Assembly (NCBI RefSeq): GCF_004331435.1 | Contig: NZ_SJKA01000014.1 | Span: forward strand, 1-64,000 | Direction of reading: 5' to 3' | Length of the DNA stretch: 64,000 nucleotides | From: Kribbella sindirgiensis | Lineage (GTDB): Bacteria; Actinomycetota; Actinomycetes; Propionibacteriales; Kribbellaceae | Shown: positions 41,430 through 49,570 of the stretch, piece after piece | How positions within the stretch are numbered: the first letter of the stretch is position 1 | How the letters are laid out: every line of letters starts with the position of its first letter | Notes under the pieces: generated by a model | Told to the model about the DNA's origin: nothing | Seen by the model: the letters and a program-made list of their open reading frames with translations, nothing else | Database searches by the model: none | Program-made: the position numbers and the translations under genes

Positions 41430-43130
41430 CTACTTGAAGTCGGCCTCGTCGTACGTCGGCCCGCCGGTCCCGCTCTCGACCTTCGCGGCCTCGTCGGTCC
41501 GCAGTTCGACCCGCCGGATCTTCCCCGAGATCGTCTTCGGCAGCTCGGCGAACTCGATCCGCCGGATCCGCTTGTACGGCGCGAGGTGCTCGCGGCAGTA
41601 CGCCAGGATCTCCCCGGCGAGCTCCCGCGACGGTTCGTGCCCGGCCGCGAGCACGACGTACGCCTTCGGTACGGCGAGCCGCACCGGATCCGGCGACGGG
41701 ACGACGGCCGCCTCGGCGACGGCCGGATGCTCGATCAGCACCGACTCGAGCTCGAACGGCGAGATGCGGTAGTCGCTGGCCTTGAACACGTCGTCCGAGC
41801 GCCCGACGTACGTGATGTAGCCGTCCGCGTCGCGGCTCGCGACGTCGCCGGTGTGGTAGTACCCGTTCCGCATGACCTCTTCGGTGAGCTCCTGCGCGTC
41901 CCGGTACCCGCGCATCAGTGGGACCGGCGCGGGCGCCAGCTCGATGCAGATCTCGCCGTCGTCGCCGATCTCGTCCGTGGAGGGGTCGATCAGCGCGATG
42001 CTGTACCCGGGCAGCGGGCGGCCCATCGACCCGAGCTTCACCGGCTGGCCGGGCGGGTTCCCGATCTGCGCGGTCGTCTCGGTCTGGCCGTACCCGTCGC
42101 GGATCGTGACGTCCCAGGCGTTGCGGACCTGCTCGATCACCTCGGGGTTCAGCGGTTCACCGGCCGAGATGCACTCGCGGATCCGGACCTCGACCGCGGA
42201 CAGATCGGCCTGGATCAGCATCCGCCACACCGTCGGCGGCGCGCAGAACGTGGTCACGCCGTACGTCGCCAGCACGTCGAGCATCTTCGACGCGTCGAAG
42301 CGCGTGTAGTTGTAGAGGAAGACGGTCGCGCCGGCGTTCCAGGGCGCGAACACGTTGCTCCACGAGTGCTTCGCCCAGCCGGGGGAGGAGACGTTGAGGT
42401 GGACGTCGCCGGGCTGCAGGCCGATCCAGTACATCGTGGACAGGTGGCCGACCGGGTAGCTCACCTGCGTGTGCTCGACCAGCTTGGGTTGGCTCGTCGT
42501 ACCGGAGGTGAAGTAGAGCAGCAGCGAGTCGTTTGCTGCGGTGTCGACCTCGGGCACGGGGCCTTCGTAGATCTCGGAGTCGGCGTAGGTGAGCCAGCCT
42601 TCCGTCGGTTCGCCCACGGCGACGCGGATGCAGTTGTCCGCGATTCCGGCGTACCGGGCGGTGTCGGCGCTGCTGGTGACAACAGCGCGAACGTTGCCGC
42701 GGGAGATGCGGTCCGCGAGGTCGGCGTCGGTGAGCAGGGTGGTGGCGGGGATCATCACCGCGCCGGCGCGGATGCAGCCGAGCATGGTCTCCCAGAGCTC
42801 GACCTGGTTGCCGAGCACGATCAGGACGCGGTCGCCTGGCTTCAGCCCGGCCTCGGTCAGCCAGCCGGCCACCTGACGGGACCGCTCACCCATCTCGGCG
42901 TACGTCCGCGAGTTGACCTCGCCGTCCTCCTCGACGATCGTCAGCGCGGCCACCTCGGGCTGCTCGACGGCCAGCGCGTCGAACCAGTCCCGCGCCCAGT
43001 TGAACCGCTCGAACGCCGGCCAACTGAAGTCCCGGTACGCCGTCTCGTAGTCGTCCCGATGCGCTATCAGGAAGTCGCGCGCAGTCCGGAACTCCCGGGT
43101 GACCTCCGAAGTACTCTGCTCCGTCGCCAT
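41430..43130 (-). CDS. AMP-forming acyl-CoA synthetase
   Basis: 566 residues of the ANL superfamily. Phosphate-binding loop YFTSGTTSQPKLVEHT, core DGYGQTET, hinge YITYVGRSDDVFKASDYRI and C-terminal catalytic lysine motif PKTISGKIRRVELR. It activates a carboxylic acid (probably a medium-chain or aromatic acid; substrate not determined) to acyl-AMP then acyl-CoA. The lysine in SGK is the classic target of Pat-type acetyltransferases, one of which is encoded 1.1 kb away. ATG at 43130 chosen over an in-frame start at 43148. Confidence 0.9.
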   Translation of the reverse strand: MATEQSTSEVTREFRTARDFLIAHRDDYETAYRDFSWPAFERFNWARDWFDALAVEQPEVAALTIVEEDGEVNSRTYAEMGERSRQVAGWLTEAGLKPGDRVLIVLGNQVELWETMLGCIRAGAVMIPATTLLTDADLADRISRGNVRAVVTSSADTARYAGIADNCIRVAVGEPTEGWLTYADSEIYEGPVPEVDTAANDSLLLYFTSGTTSQPKLVEHTQVSYPVGHLSTMYWIGLQPGDVHLNVSSPGWAKHSWSNVFAPWNAGATVFLYNYTRFDASKMLDVLATYGVTTFCAPPTVWRMLIQADLSAVEVRIRECISAGEPLNPEVIEQVRNAWDVTIRDGYGQTETTAQIGNPPGQPVKLGSMGRPLPGYSIALIDPSTDEIGDDGEICIELAPAPVPLMRGYRDAQELTEEVMRNGYYHTGDVASRDADGYITYVGRSDDVFKASDYRISPFELESVLIEHPAVAEAAVVPSPDPVRLAVPKAYVVLAAGHEPSRELAGEILAYCREHLAPYKRIRRIEFAELPKTISGKIRRVELRTDEAAKVESGTGGPTYDEADFK

Positions 43131-43140
43131 GCAGCGCAGA

Positions 43141-44193
43141 CTACCCATTCAGAGCGAGGACAGCTCCGGTTACCACGAGTGGCGTGAGGATGAGGCCGCG
43201 CCACAGGAACGACCACCAGGAGATGTCCACGCGGGCGGCGTCGCAGCGGGCTCTCCAGAGGAGGGTGGCGAGGGAGCCCCACAGGGTGAGTAGGCAGCCG
43301 CAGTTGACGCCGATGAGTAGCGCGAGCATGCGATGGGGGCTGTCTGCGGCGACCGGTTCCATGGCGAGGTACGCCGGGAGGTTGTCGAAGAGGTTCGCTC
43401 CGAGGGCCGCGGTCGCGCTCAGGCGCAGCTCTGAGGTGGTGCCTGCGATCCGCCGCAGCAGGTCCTCGAGCCCGTGGGAGCTGAGGAACCCGACCACGGT
43501 GAACAGCACTACAACGGTCCCGACCAGCTTGAACGGGATCAGCGACCACCGGAGGACACTGCGTCGCCGTACTGCGAACAGAGCGACCAGCACGAGCGCC
43601 CCGATGCTCGCGGGTATCGCCACCTCGATACCTGACACGAAGGCTGGGCCGAGCAGCAGACAGACAGCGGCGGAGCCCCAGAACAGGACCTTGTCCTCGA
43701 CGGCAGGTGTCGGCGGGACGACGTACCGGCGCGGCAGGTCGCGGTGGAAGAGGACCGCGAGCACCACGACCGTGACGAGGATTGCGGCGATGGCAGGGCG
43801 CCAGCTCACGGACAGATAGCTGACGTCCAGTTGGCGGAACGGGTGCAGGGCGAGGAGGTTCGTGAGGTTCGACACCGGCAGCAGGAGGGACGCCGTACCG
43901 GCCAACCAGACGGTGGTGAACGCGAACAGCTTCGGCGGGATGTCCAGTTGGCGGGCCATCGACAGCACCACAGGTGTCAGCAGCACCGCACAGGTGTCCA
44001 GGGACAGCACGATCGTGAGGCCAGTGGCCAGGACGACGACCAGCAACCACAGGCGCCACACCCGGCCGCGGGCGAGGTGCGCGGCCTCCCGCGCCGCGAC
44101 GTCGAACACCTTGGCCTGGTCGGCCAGCTCGGCGATGACGGTCACCGCGACCAGGAACACCAGCACCGGCGCGATCCGCTCGACCAAATTCAC
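43141..44193 (-). CDS. ArsB/SLC13-like anion permease
   Basis: 350 residues, about ten hydrophobic segments. SLDTCAVLLTPVVLSMA and LLPVSNLTNLLALHPF match the re-entrant loop pattern of arsenite/citrate (ArsB/CitM-type) permeases. It is shorter than typical ArsB (about 400-430), mainly at the N-terminus. No arsR or arsC gene is nearby, so arsenite export is not assured. It is divergent from the Pat-like gene with only 35 bases between. Confidence 0.75.
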   Translation of the reverse strand: MNLVERIAPVLVFLVAVTVIAELADQAKVFDVAAREAAHLARGRVWRLWLLVVVLATGLTIVLSLDTCAVLLTPVVLSMARQLDIPPKLFAFTTVWLAGTASLLLPVSNLTNLLALHPFRQLDVSYLSVSWRPAIAAILVTVVVLAVLFHRDLPRRYVVPPTPAVEDKVLFWGSAAVCLLLGPAFVSGIEVAIPASIGALVLVALFAVRRRSVLRWSLIPFKLVGTVVVLFTVVGFLSSHGLEDLLRRIAGTTSELRLSATAALGANLFDNLPAYLAMEPVAADSPHRMLALLIGVNCGCLLTLWGSLATLLWRARCDAARVDISWWSFLWRGLILTPLVVTGAVLALNG

Positions 44194-44228
44194 AACCTCC
44201 GAAGTGCCTGTTTGAGTACGCTGTCCAG

Positions 44229-46934
44229 GTGCCGGATCAGTATGACCCTGAGCCTCCGGACGGGTATCCGGCGGAGTACGAGGCCGATGTCGTCCTGCGG
44301 GACGGCGCGACCGCGCACCTGCGACCGATCACGCCGGACGATGCCGCGCTCCTGGTGGCGTTCTACGCGCGCGTGTCGGAACAGTCGAAGTATTACCGCT
44401 TCTTCGCCCCGTATCCGGAGCTGTCCGACCGGGACGTGGCGAGGTTCACGCAGGTCGACTACCACCAGCGGCTCGCGCTGATCGTCACGGTCGGTGACGA
44501 GATGATCGGCGTCGGGCGCTACGAGGGCACCGGCCGGCGTACGGCGGAGGTCGCGTTCCTGATCGAGGACGCGCACCAGGGACGCGGGCTCGGGCAGCTG
44601 CTGCTCGAGCACCTGGCGCAGGCCGCCCGGGAGAACGGCATCCACCGGTTCGTCGCCGAGGTACTGCCGGACAACCGGAAGATGATCACGGTCTTCACCG
44701 AGGCCGGGTACAAGGTCGCCCGGGAGTTCGAGGACGGCGTGATCATGGTCGAGTTCGACATCGCGCCGACCGACACGTCGTTCGGGGTGATGCAGGCCCG
44801 CGAGCAGCGCTCCGAGGCGCTGTCGATCGCGCGGTTGCTGACCCCGTCCTCCGTCGCCGTGATCGGCGCGAGCCGCCGCGAGGGCACGATCGGCAACGCG
44901 CTCCTGCGCAACCTCCGCGACGGCGGTTTCCCTGGCCGGCTGTACGCCGTGAACACCGACACGAAGGCCGTTCCCGGGACCGAGATCGAGGGCGTCCCGG
45001 CGTACCCGACGATCCGGGAGGTCGAGGGCACCGTCGACCTGGCGGTGGTCGCGGTCAAGGCGGACATGGTCGCGGACGTGGTCCTGGACTGCGCGGCGAA
45101 GGGCGTGCGCGGGCTGGTCGTGGTGTCGAGCGGGTTCGCGGAGATCGGTGACGAGGGGCGCAAGCGGCAGCGGTACCTGGTCGGTCTGGCGCGGTCGTAC
45201 GGCATGCGGGTGATCGGGCCGAACGCGCTGGGGCTGATCAACACCGCCAGTGGGGTCTCGCTGAACGCGACGCTGTCGCCGCTGATGCCGAGCAAGGGCC
45301 GGGTGGCGTTCTTCTGCCAGTCGGGTGCGCTGGGCGTGCCGATTCTCGCCGACATGGTCGGACGTGGTCTCGGGCTGTCGAGCTTCGTGTCGGCGGGCAA
45401 CCGCGCGGACGTGTCGGGCAACGACCTGATGCAGTACTGGTACTCCGACGAGGCCACCGAGGTCGTGCTGCTGTACCTGGAGTCGCTCGGCAACCCGCGG
45501 AAGTTCAGCCGGGTGTCGCGGCGGCTGGCGGGACGGAAGCCGGTGATCGCGCTGAAGTCCGGACGCGCGACCCAGGGCGTCCCGGTCGGGCAGCTGGTGC
45601 GCCGCAGCCATTTGCCGCCGGCAGCGATCGAGTCGATGTTCCGGCAGAGCGGCCTGATCGGCGTCGACACCACCGGTGAGCTGTTCGACGTCGCCCAGTT
45701 GCTCGCCCACCAGCCGTTGCCGAACGGTCGCCGGGTCGCGATCGTCTCGAACTCGGACGCGCTGACCCTGCTCGCGCTGGACACGATGGCGAGCTGCGGG
45801 CTGGAGGTCGCGGGTGAGCCGCGGAACCTGAGCGCGGACGCGACCGCGTCCGACTTCGGTCTCGCGCTGTCCGAGGTGTTCGCCGACGACAAGGTGCACT
45901 CGGTCGTGGTGATCTACACACCGCCCGTGCAGTCGAACGGCGGTGAGGTCGCGCAGGTCCTCGCCGCGGCCGCCGCGGGCTCGGACAAACCGGTGGTGTC
46001 GACGTTCCTCGCGTCCCGGAGCGTGCCCGCCGAGCTGCAGGTGCCGGACGAGGACGGCGGCGCCGCCCGTGGCTCGATCCCGTCGTTCCTCAACCCGCAG
46101 TACGCCGTGGGCGCGCTCGCGAAGGCGACGCAGTACGCGGAGTGGCGGCGCCGGTCGGACAGCCGGATCCCGGACCTGCCGGAGATCGACACCGGCGGGG
46201 GAGAGGACTTCGTCGCGGAGTTCCTGCAGCGGCACCCGTCCGGCGCGGACCTCGACGAGGCGGATCGGCAGCGGCTGCTGTCCTTCTACGGTATTTCGGT
46301 GCTGCCGGCGTTCCCGGTGCTGTCCGCGGACGAGGCGGTCGGCCGGGCGGCGGACCTCGGGTTCGAGGTGATCCTCAAGGCGACCGCGGAGCAGTGGCGG
46401 ATGCGGCCGGATCTCGCCGACATCTGGCGGCACATCCACGACGAGGACGACATGCGCGCGGCCTGGGCGGAGATGACCCACACGTTCGGGGTGGCGGCGG
46501 ATCCGGCGCGGGCGCAGTTCGTCGTGCAGAAGATGGCGCCGCCCGGCGTACCGGTGGTGATCTCGACGATCGAGGACGTGTCGTTCGGGCCGGTGGTGAC
46601 GTTCGGGCTGTCCGGTGTCGCGACGGATCTGCTCGGCGACCGCTCGTACCGGATGCCGCCGCTCACCACCCGCGACGCGGCCGAGATGGTGCGCGAGGTC
46701 AAGGCCGCGCCGCTCCTGTACGGCTACCGCGGCTCGGACCCCGTCGACATCCCCGCCATCGAGGACCTCCTGCACCGCGTCTCGCGCCTCACCCTCGACC
46801 TCGAGGAAGTAGTCCGCCTCGACCTCCGCTCAGTCCTGGTCTCCGCCCAAGGCGCCACCGTCCTCGACACGAGAATCCGCATAGCCCCCAACGAAAAACC
46901 CCGCCAGGACACCCCGGCCCGCCGCCTCACCTAA
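44229..46934 (+). CDS. Pat-like protein lysine acetyltransferase: GNAT fused to ADP-forming acyl-CoA ligase-like domains
   Basis: 901 residues. GNAT domain about 20-170 (acetyl-CoA loop HQGRGLGQLLLEHL), CoA-binding domain from about 195 (SVAVIGASRREGTIGNALL), succinyl-CoA-ligase-like flavodoxin domain (VAFFCQSGALGVPILADM) and C-terminal ATP-grasp domain (about 660-885). N-terminal GNAT order matches actinobacterial Pat, in contrast to the C-terminal GNAT of enteric Pat. Such enzymes acetylate and inactivate acyl-CoA synthetases; one lies nearby. GTG start at 44229. It ends about 25 bases before a palindromic repeat. Confidence 0.88.
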   Translation: MPDQYDPEPPDGYPAEYEADVVLRDGATAHLRPITPDDAALLVAFYARVSEQSKYYRFFAPYPELSDRDVARFTQVDYHQRLALIVTVGDEMIGVGRYEGTGRRTAEVAFLIEDAHQGRGLGQLLLEHLAQAARENGIHRFVAEVLPDNRKMITVFTEAGYKVAREFEDGVIMVEFDIAPTDTSFGVMQAREQRSEALSIARLLTPSSVAVIGASRREGTIGNALLRNLRDGGFPGRLYAVNTDTKAVPGTEIEGVPAYPTIREVEGTVDLAVVAVKADMVADVVLDCAAKGVRGLVVVSSGFAEIGDEGRKRQRYLVGLARSYGMRVIGPNALGLINTASGVSLNATLSPLMPSKGRVAFFCQSGALGVPILADMVGRGLGLSSFVSAGNRADVSGNDLMQYWYSDEATEVVLLYLESLGNPRKFSRVSRRLAGRKPVIALKSGRATQGVPVGQLVRRSHLPPAAIESMFRQSGLIGVDTTGELFDVAQLLAHQPLPNGRRVAIVSNSDALTLLALDTMASCGLEVAGEPRNLSADATASDFGLALSEVFADDKVHSVVVIYTPPVQSNGGEVAQVLAAAAAGSDKPVVSTFLASRSVPAELQVPDEDGGAARGSIPSFLNPQYAVGALAKATQYAEWRRRSDSRIPDLPEIDTGGGEDFVAEFLQRHPSGADLDEADRQRLLSFYGISVLPAFPVLSADEAVGRAADLGFEVILKATAEQWRMRPDLADIWRHIHDEDDMRAAWAEMTHTFGVAADPARAQFVVQKMAPPGVPVVISTIEDVSFGPVVTFGLSGVATDLLGDRSYRMPPLTTRDAAEMVREVKAAPLLYGYRGSDPVDIPAIEDLLHRVSRLTLDLEEVVRLDLRSVLVSAQGATVLDTRIRIAPNEKPRQDTPARRLT

Positions 46935-46958
46935 CCATCCCCTCCGGCACCGCACTGT

Positions 46959-47091
46959 CCTCCCCAAACCAGTTTGGGGAGGTCTACCCTCCCGGATCGG
47001 GCAGTAGGACTCCCCACTCCCGGCGGAGCGCCTCCCCAAACCGGTTTGGGGAGCGTAGGCCTCCCGCAATGGGCAGTACGGCTCCCCAGTT
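46959..47091 (+). repeat. Tandem palindromic repeat, about 72-base unit, two copies
   Basis: Each unit begins with a palindrome: CTCCCCAAAC-CA-GTTTGGGGAG (46960-46981) and the perfect 22-base CTCCCCAAAC-CG-GTTTGGGGAG (47032-47053). Each continues with CCTCCCG (GATC or CAAT) GGGCAGTA and ends in CTCCCCA. The second unit starts 72 bases after the first. It lies between the Pat-like gene and the convergent DUF2087 gene, and an inverted relative is at 443-487. Transcription ending or a mobile REP-like element are possible. Confidence 0.8.
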
Positions 47092-47140
47092 GTGCTCGTG
47101 GGGCAGGTTCTCGCATCGCCCGCACAGCTTCTTCGACGAA

Positions 47141-47665
47141 CTACGGACGGGACGTCCAGGACCGCGTGTAGATGCTGTTCTCGCGGGTGAGGAGTCGTGC
47201 GTCGACCAGGCCGCGGCGTAGTGCGGCGTGGTCGGGGTGGACCCGGTTGAGGATCTCGTTGACCTCTGCCTCGGGATAGCTGCGGCCCACCTCGAACGAC
47301 TGCACGACGTACTCGAGCACGATCTGATACTTCTCCGGAAACGTCGGGAAATGCGTCAGCCGCCCGTCCCGGATGAACGACTTCAGCACGTTGTCGCGCG
47401 CCGGATCAGGATCCAACGGCACCCACTCCGGCCGGCTCTCCCGTACGGCGTCCTTGAACGCATCCACATCCGCCGTGAAACCGTCCCGCCCAGCCGCGAT
47501 CAGCCCGCCCTTGGTGAGCCGTTGCAGCGCCTTCACCACGACCGGCGCGGCCAGTCCGGTGCTGCCGGCAACCTCGCCGGGAGTAGACGCGCCGAGAACG
47601 ATGGCGGAGTACGTCCGCAACCTCGACGGTTCGGCGAGCAGACCACAGAGCTGATCGGCGTTCAT
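47141..47665 (-). CDS. DUF2087 protein with N-terminal winged helix-turn-helix
   Basis: 174 residues. An N-terminal ArsR-like winged HTH (LAEPSRLRTYSAIVLG, GLAAPVVVKALQRLTKGGLI) joins a DUF2087 domain (FPTFPEKYQIVLEYVVQSFE, YPEAEVNEILNRVHPDHAALRRGLVD). Probable DNA-binding regulator; no ligand is evident. ATG at 47665, 45 bases from the divergent P1 peptidase start, so control of that gene is plausible. Confidence 0.83.
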   Translation of the reverse strand: MNADQLCGLLAEPSRLRTYSAIVLGASTPGEVAGSTGLAAPVVVKALQRLTKGGLIAAGRDGFTADVDAFKDAVRESRPEWVPLDPDPARDNVLKSFIRDGRLTHFPTFPEKYQIVLEYVVQSFEVGRSYPEAEVNEILNRVHPDHAALRRGLVDARLLTRENSIYTRSWTSRP

Positions 47666-47710
47666 GCCTTTCACGCTAACGCTCACCGCAACCGGATTAG
47701 GATCGGCGGC

Positions 47711-48850
47711 ATGCACCCCGGACCGCACAACGCGATCACCGATGTCCCTGGAGTTCTCGTTGGGCAGATCGAGCGCGTGGACCCGCCGTACCTGACCGGA
47801 ACGACGGTGGTGTACCTCCCCGGGACGGCCGTCGCCAGCGTCGACGTCCGCGGCGGCGCGCCGGGCACCCGCGAGACCGACCTGCTCGCACCGGTGAACT
47901 CGAACGGCGGCGTGAACGCGATCGTCCTGACCGGCGGCAGCGCGTTCGGGCTCGACACGGCCGGGGGCGTGATGCGCTGGCTGGAGGAGCGCGGTGAGGG
48001 CGTCCGCGTCGGTCAGGGCGAGTACGACGTGGTGCCCATCGTCCCCGCCGCGGTGATCTTCGACCTGGCCCGCGGCGGCGACTTCAAGGCCCGCCCGGAG
48101 CCGTCCTGGGGAACGGACGCGATCGCCGCGGCCACCGCCGACCCAGTTGCCCTGGGCAACCACGGCGCCGGGGCAGGCGCCAGGGCCCGCTCGCTGAAGG
48201 GCGGCGTCGGCTCGGCGAGCGTCCGGCTCGACGACGGTACGACGGTCGGCGCGCTGGTGGTCGTGAACGCGGCCGGCTCCACGGTCGATGCCGACGGCAA
48301 CCTGTACGGCGCCCGCCTCGGACTCGGCGACGAGTTCGCGGACCTGCGGACCCCGGTCGAACCGCCGCCGCCCGCGGCACCCGGACGCAACCTCATCCCC
48401 GGCCCGTCGATGAACACCGTGATCGCGGTCGTCGCCACCGACGTACCGCTGGACAAAGCGGCGACGCAGCGGATGGCGATGGTCGCCCACGACGGACTGG
48501 CCCGCGCGATCGACCCGATCCACACGCTCGTCGACGGCGACAGCATCTTCGCGCTCTCGACCCGGACGACGGACGAGCCGCCGCTGAGCGTGACCGATCC
48601 GACCGCCCTCGGCCGGCTGGAGACCGTGTACGCCGCCGGTGCGCGGACGCTGGCGCGGGGCGATCGTGCACGCGATGCTGAACGCCGAGTCGGTGGACAC
48701 CCCGGCCGGGACGATCCCGAGCTACCGGGACGCCTATCCGTCGGCGTTCCCGACCGGCTGACGTACGACTTGGGTAGTACGCCGCACCGTCGAAAGGTGC
48801 CCGATCGCGACCGGAAGACCCGTCCGCGGGCCGACGATCGGGGGCGGTGA
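47711..48850 (+). CDS. P1 (DmpA/L-aminopeptidase) family peptidase with C-terminal frameshift
   Basis: The frame reads DVPGVLVGQIERVD, GGSAFGLDTAGGVMRWLEE, GHGAGAG-like NHGAGAGARARSLKGG and MNTVIAVVATD, as in P1 (S58/N-terminal nucleophile) aminopeptidases. After codon 316 (Leu-Ala-Arg) the frame turns into Arg-rich nonsense to 48850. Removing one G from the GGGG run at 48657-48660 restores AIVHAMLNAESVDTPAGTIP and SYRDAYPSAFPTG, ending at a TGA at 48759-48761 (349 residues). So the gene is intact except for one extra G, which may be a sequencing error, a true mutation or slippage. It is divergent from the DUF2087 regulator. Confidence 0.85.
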   Translation: MHPGPHNAITDVPGVLVGQIERVDPPYLTGTTVVYLPGTAVASVDVRGGAPGTRETDLLAPVNSNGGVNAIVLTGGSAFGLDTAGGVMRWLEERGEGVRVGQGEYDVVPIVPAAVIFDLARGGDFKARPEPSWGTDAIAAATADPVALGNHGAGAGARARSLKGGVGSASVRLDDGTTVGALVVVNAAGSTVDADGNLYGARLGLGDEFADLRTPVEPPPPAAPGRNLIPGPSMNTVIAVVATDVPLDKAATQRMAMVAHDGLARAIDPIHTLVDGDSIFALSTRTTDEPPLSVTDPTALGRLETVYAAGARTLARGDRARDAERRVGGHPGRDDPELPGRLSVGVPDRLTYDLGSTPHRRKVPDRDRKTRPRADDRGR

Positions 48851-48868
48851 TCGCGACAGGCTCGGGGC

Positions 48869-49570
48869 ATGAACTTTCAGAATCCCCAGCCGCAGGTTGT
48901 GTTGAGCGGACACGGCCTGGTCAAGCACTACGGAAGCGTGGTCGGCCTGGCCGGAGTGGACGTCGCTGTCCGCTCGGGCGAAGCGCTCGCGGTCATGGGT
49001 CCGAGTGGCAACGGCAAGACGACCTTGCTGCACGTACTGGCCGGGATCCTGACGCCGGACCAGGGCGAGGTGTGGCTGGGCGGTGAACGTGTCGACCAGC
49101 TGAACGACGCCGCTCGCACGGTACTGCGCCGTCGTCGGCTCGGCTTCGTGTTCCAGGACAACCAACTGCTCGCCGAGCTGCCAGCGGACGAGAACGTCGC
49201 CCTGCCGCTGATGGTCGACGGCCTGAGTCGACGGGACGCGATCGGACGGGCGCGCATGACGCTCGCTCAGGTCGGGCTCGCCGCTGAGGTCGGTCGCCGA
49301 CCCGGTGAACTGTCCGGGGGCCAGGCGCAGCGAGTCGCGATCGCGCGGGCACTGGTCGGCGAGCCGCAGGTGGTGTTCGCCGACGAGCCGACCGGCGCGC
49401 TGGACGCCGCCACCGGCTCACAGGTCATCGACCTGCTCGTAGGCGCAGCGACGTACCGCGGAGCCGCCGTTGTCGTCGTCACCCACGACAACGCCGTAGC
49501 TGCCCGTTGCCACCGCACGCTGCACATCGTCGACGGCCGAGTCAGCGACTCCATGGGAGCCGTGCGATGA
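48869..49570 (+). CDS. ABC transporter ATP-binding protein (MacB/LolD-like)
   Basis: 233 residues: Walker A GPSGNGKTTLL, Q-loop VFQDNQLL, signature LSGGQAQRVAIARAL, Walker B VVFADEPTGALDAA and VVTHD. It drives the FtsX-like permease encoded next (ATGA overlap). This is the second such exporter in the window and, unlike the first, has no adjacent regulator. Confidence 0.9.
   Translation: MNFQNPQPQVVLSGHGLVKHYGSVVGLAGVDVAVRSGEALAVMGPSGNGKTTLLHVLAGILTPDQGEVWLGGERVDQLNDAARTVLRRRRLGFVFQDNQLLAELPADENVALPLMVDGLSRRDAIGRARMTLAQVGLAAEVGRRPGELSGGQAQRVAIARALVGEPQVVFADEPTGALDAATGSQVIDLLVGAATYRGAAVVVVTHDNAVAARCHRTLHIVDGRVSDSMGAVR

Noticed and set aside
43141..44193. Arsenic-resistance operon
   Set aside because: Only an ArsB/SLC13-like permease is present; no arsR, arsC or acr3-like gene lies nearby.
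44190..46775. Minus-strand frame of 861 codons
   Set aside because: Antisense to the Pat-like gene, which has clear domains throughout; Arg/His-rich product without motifs.
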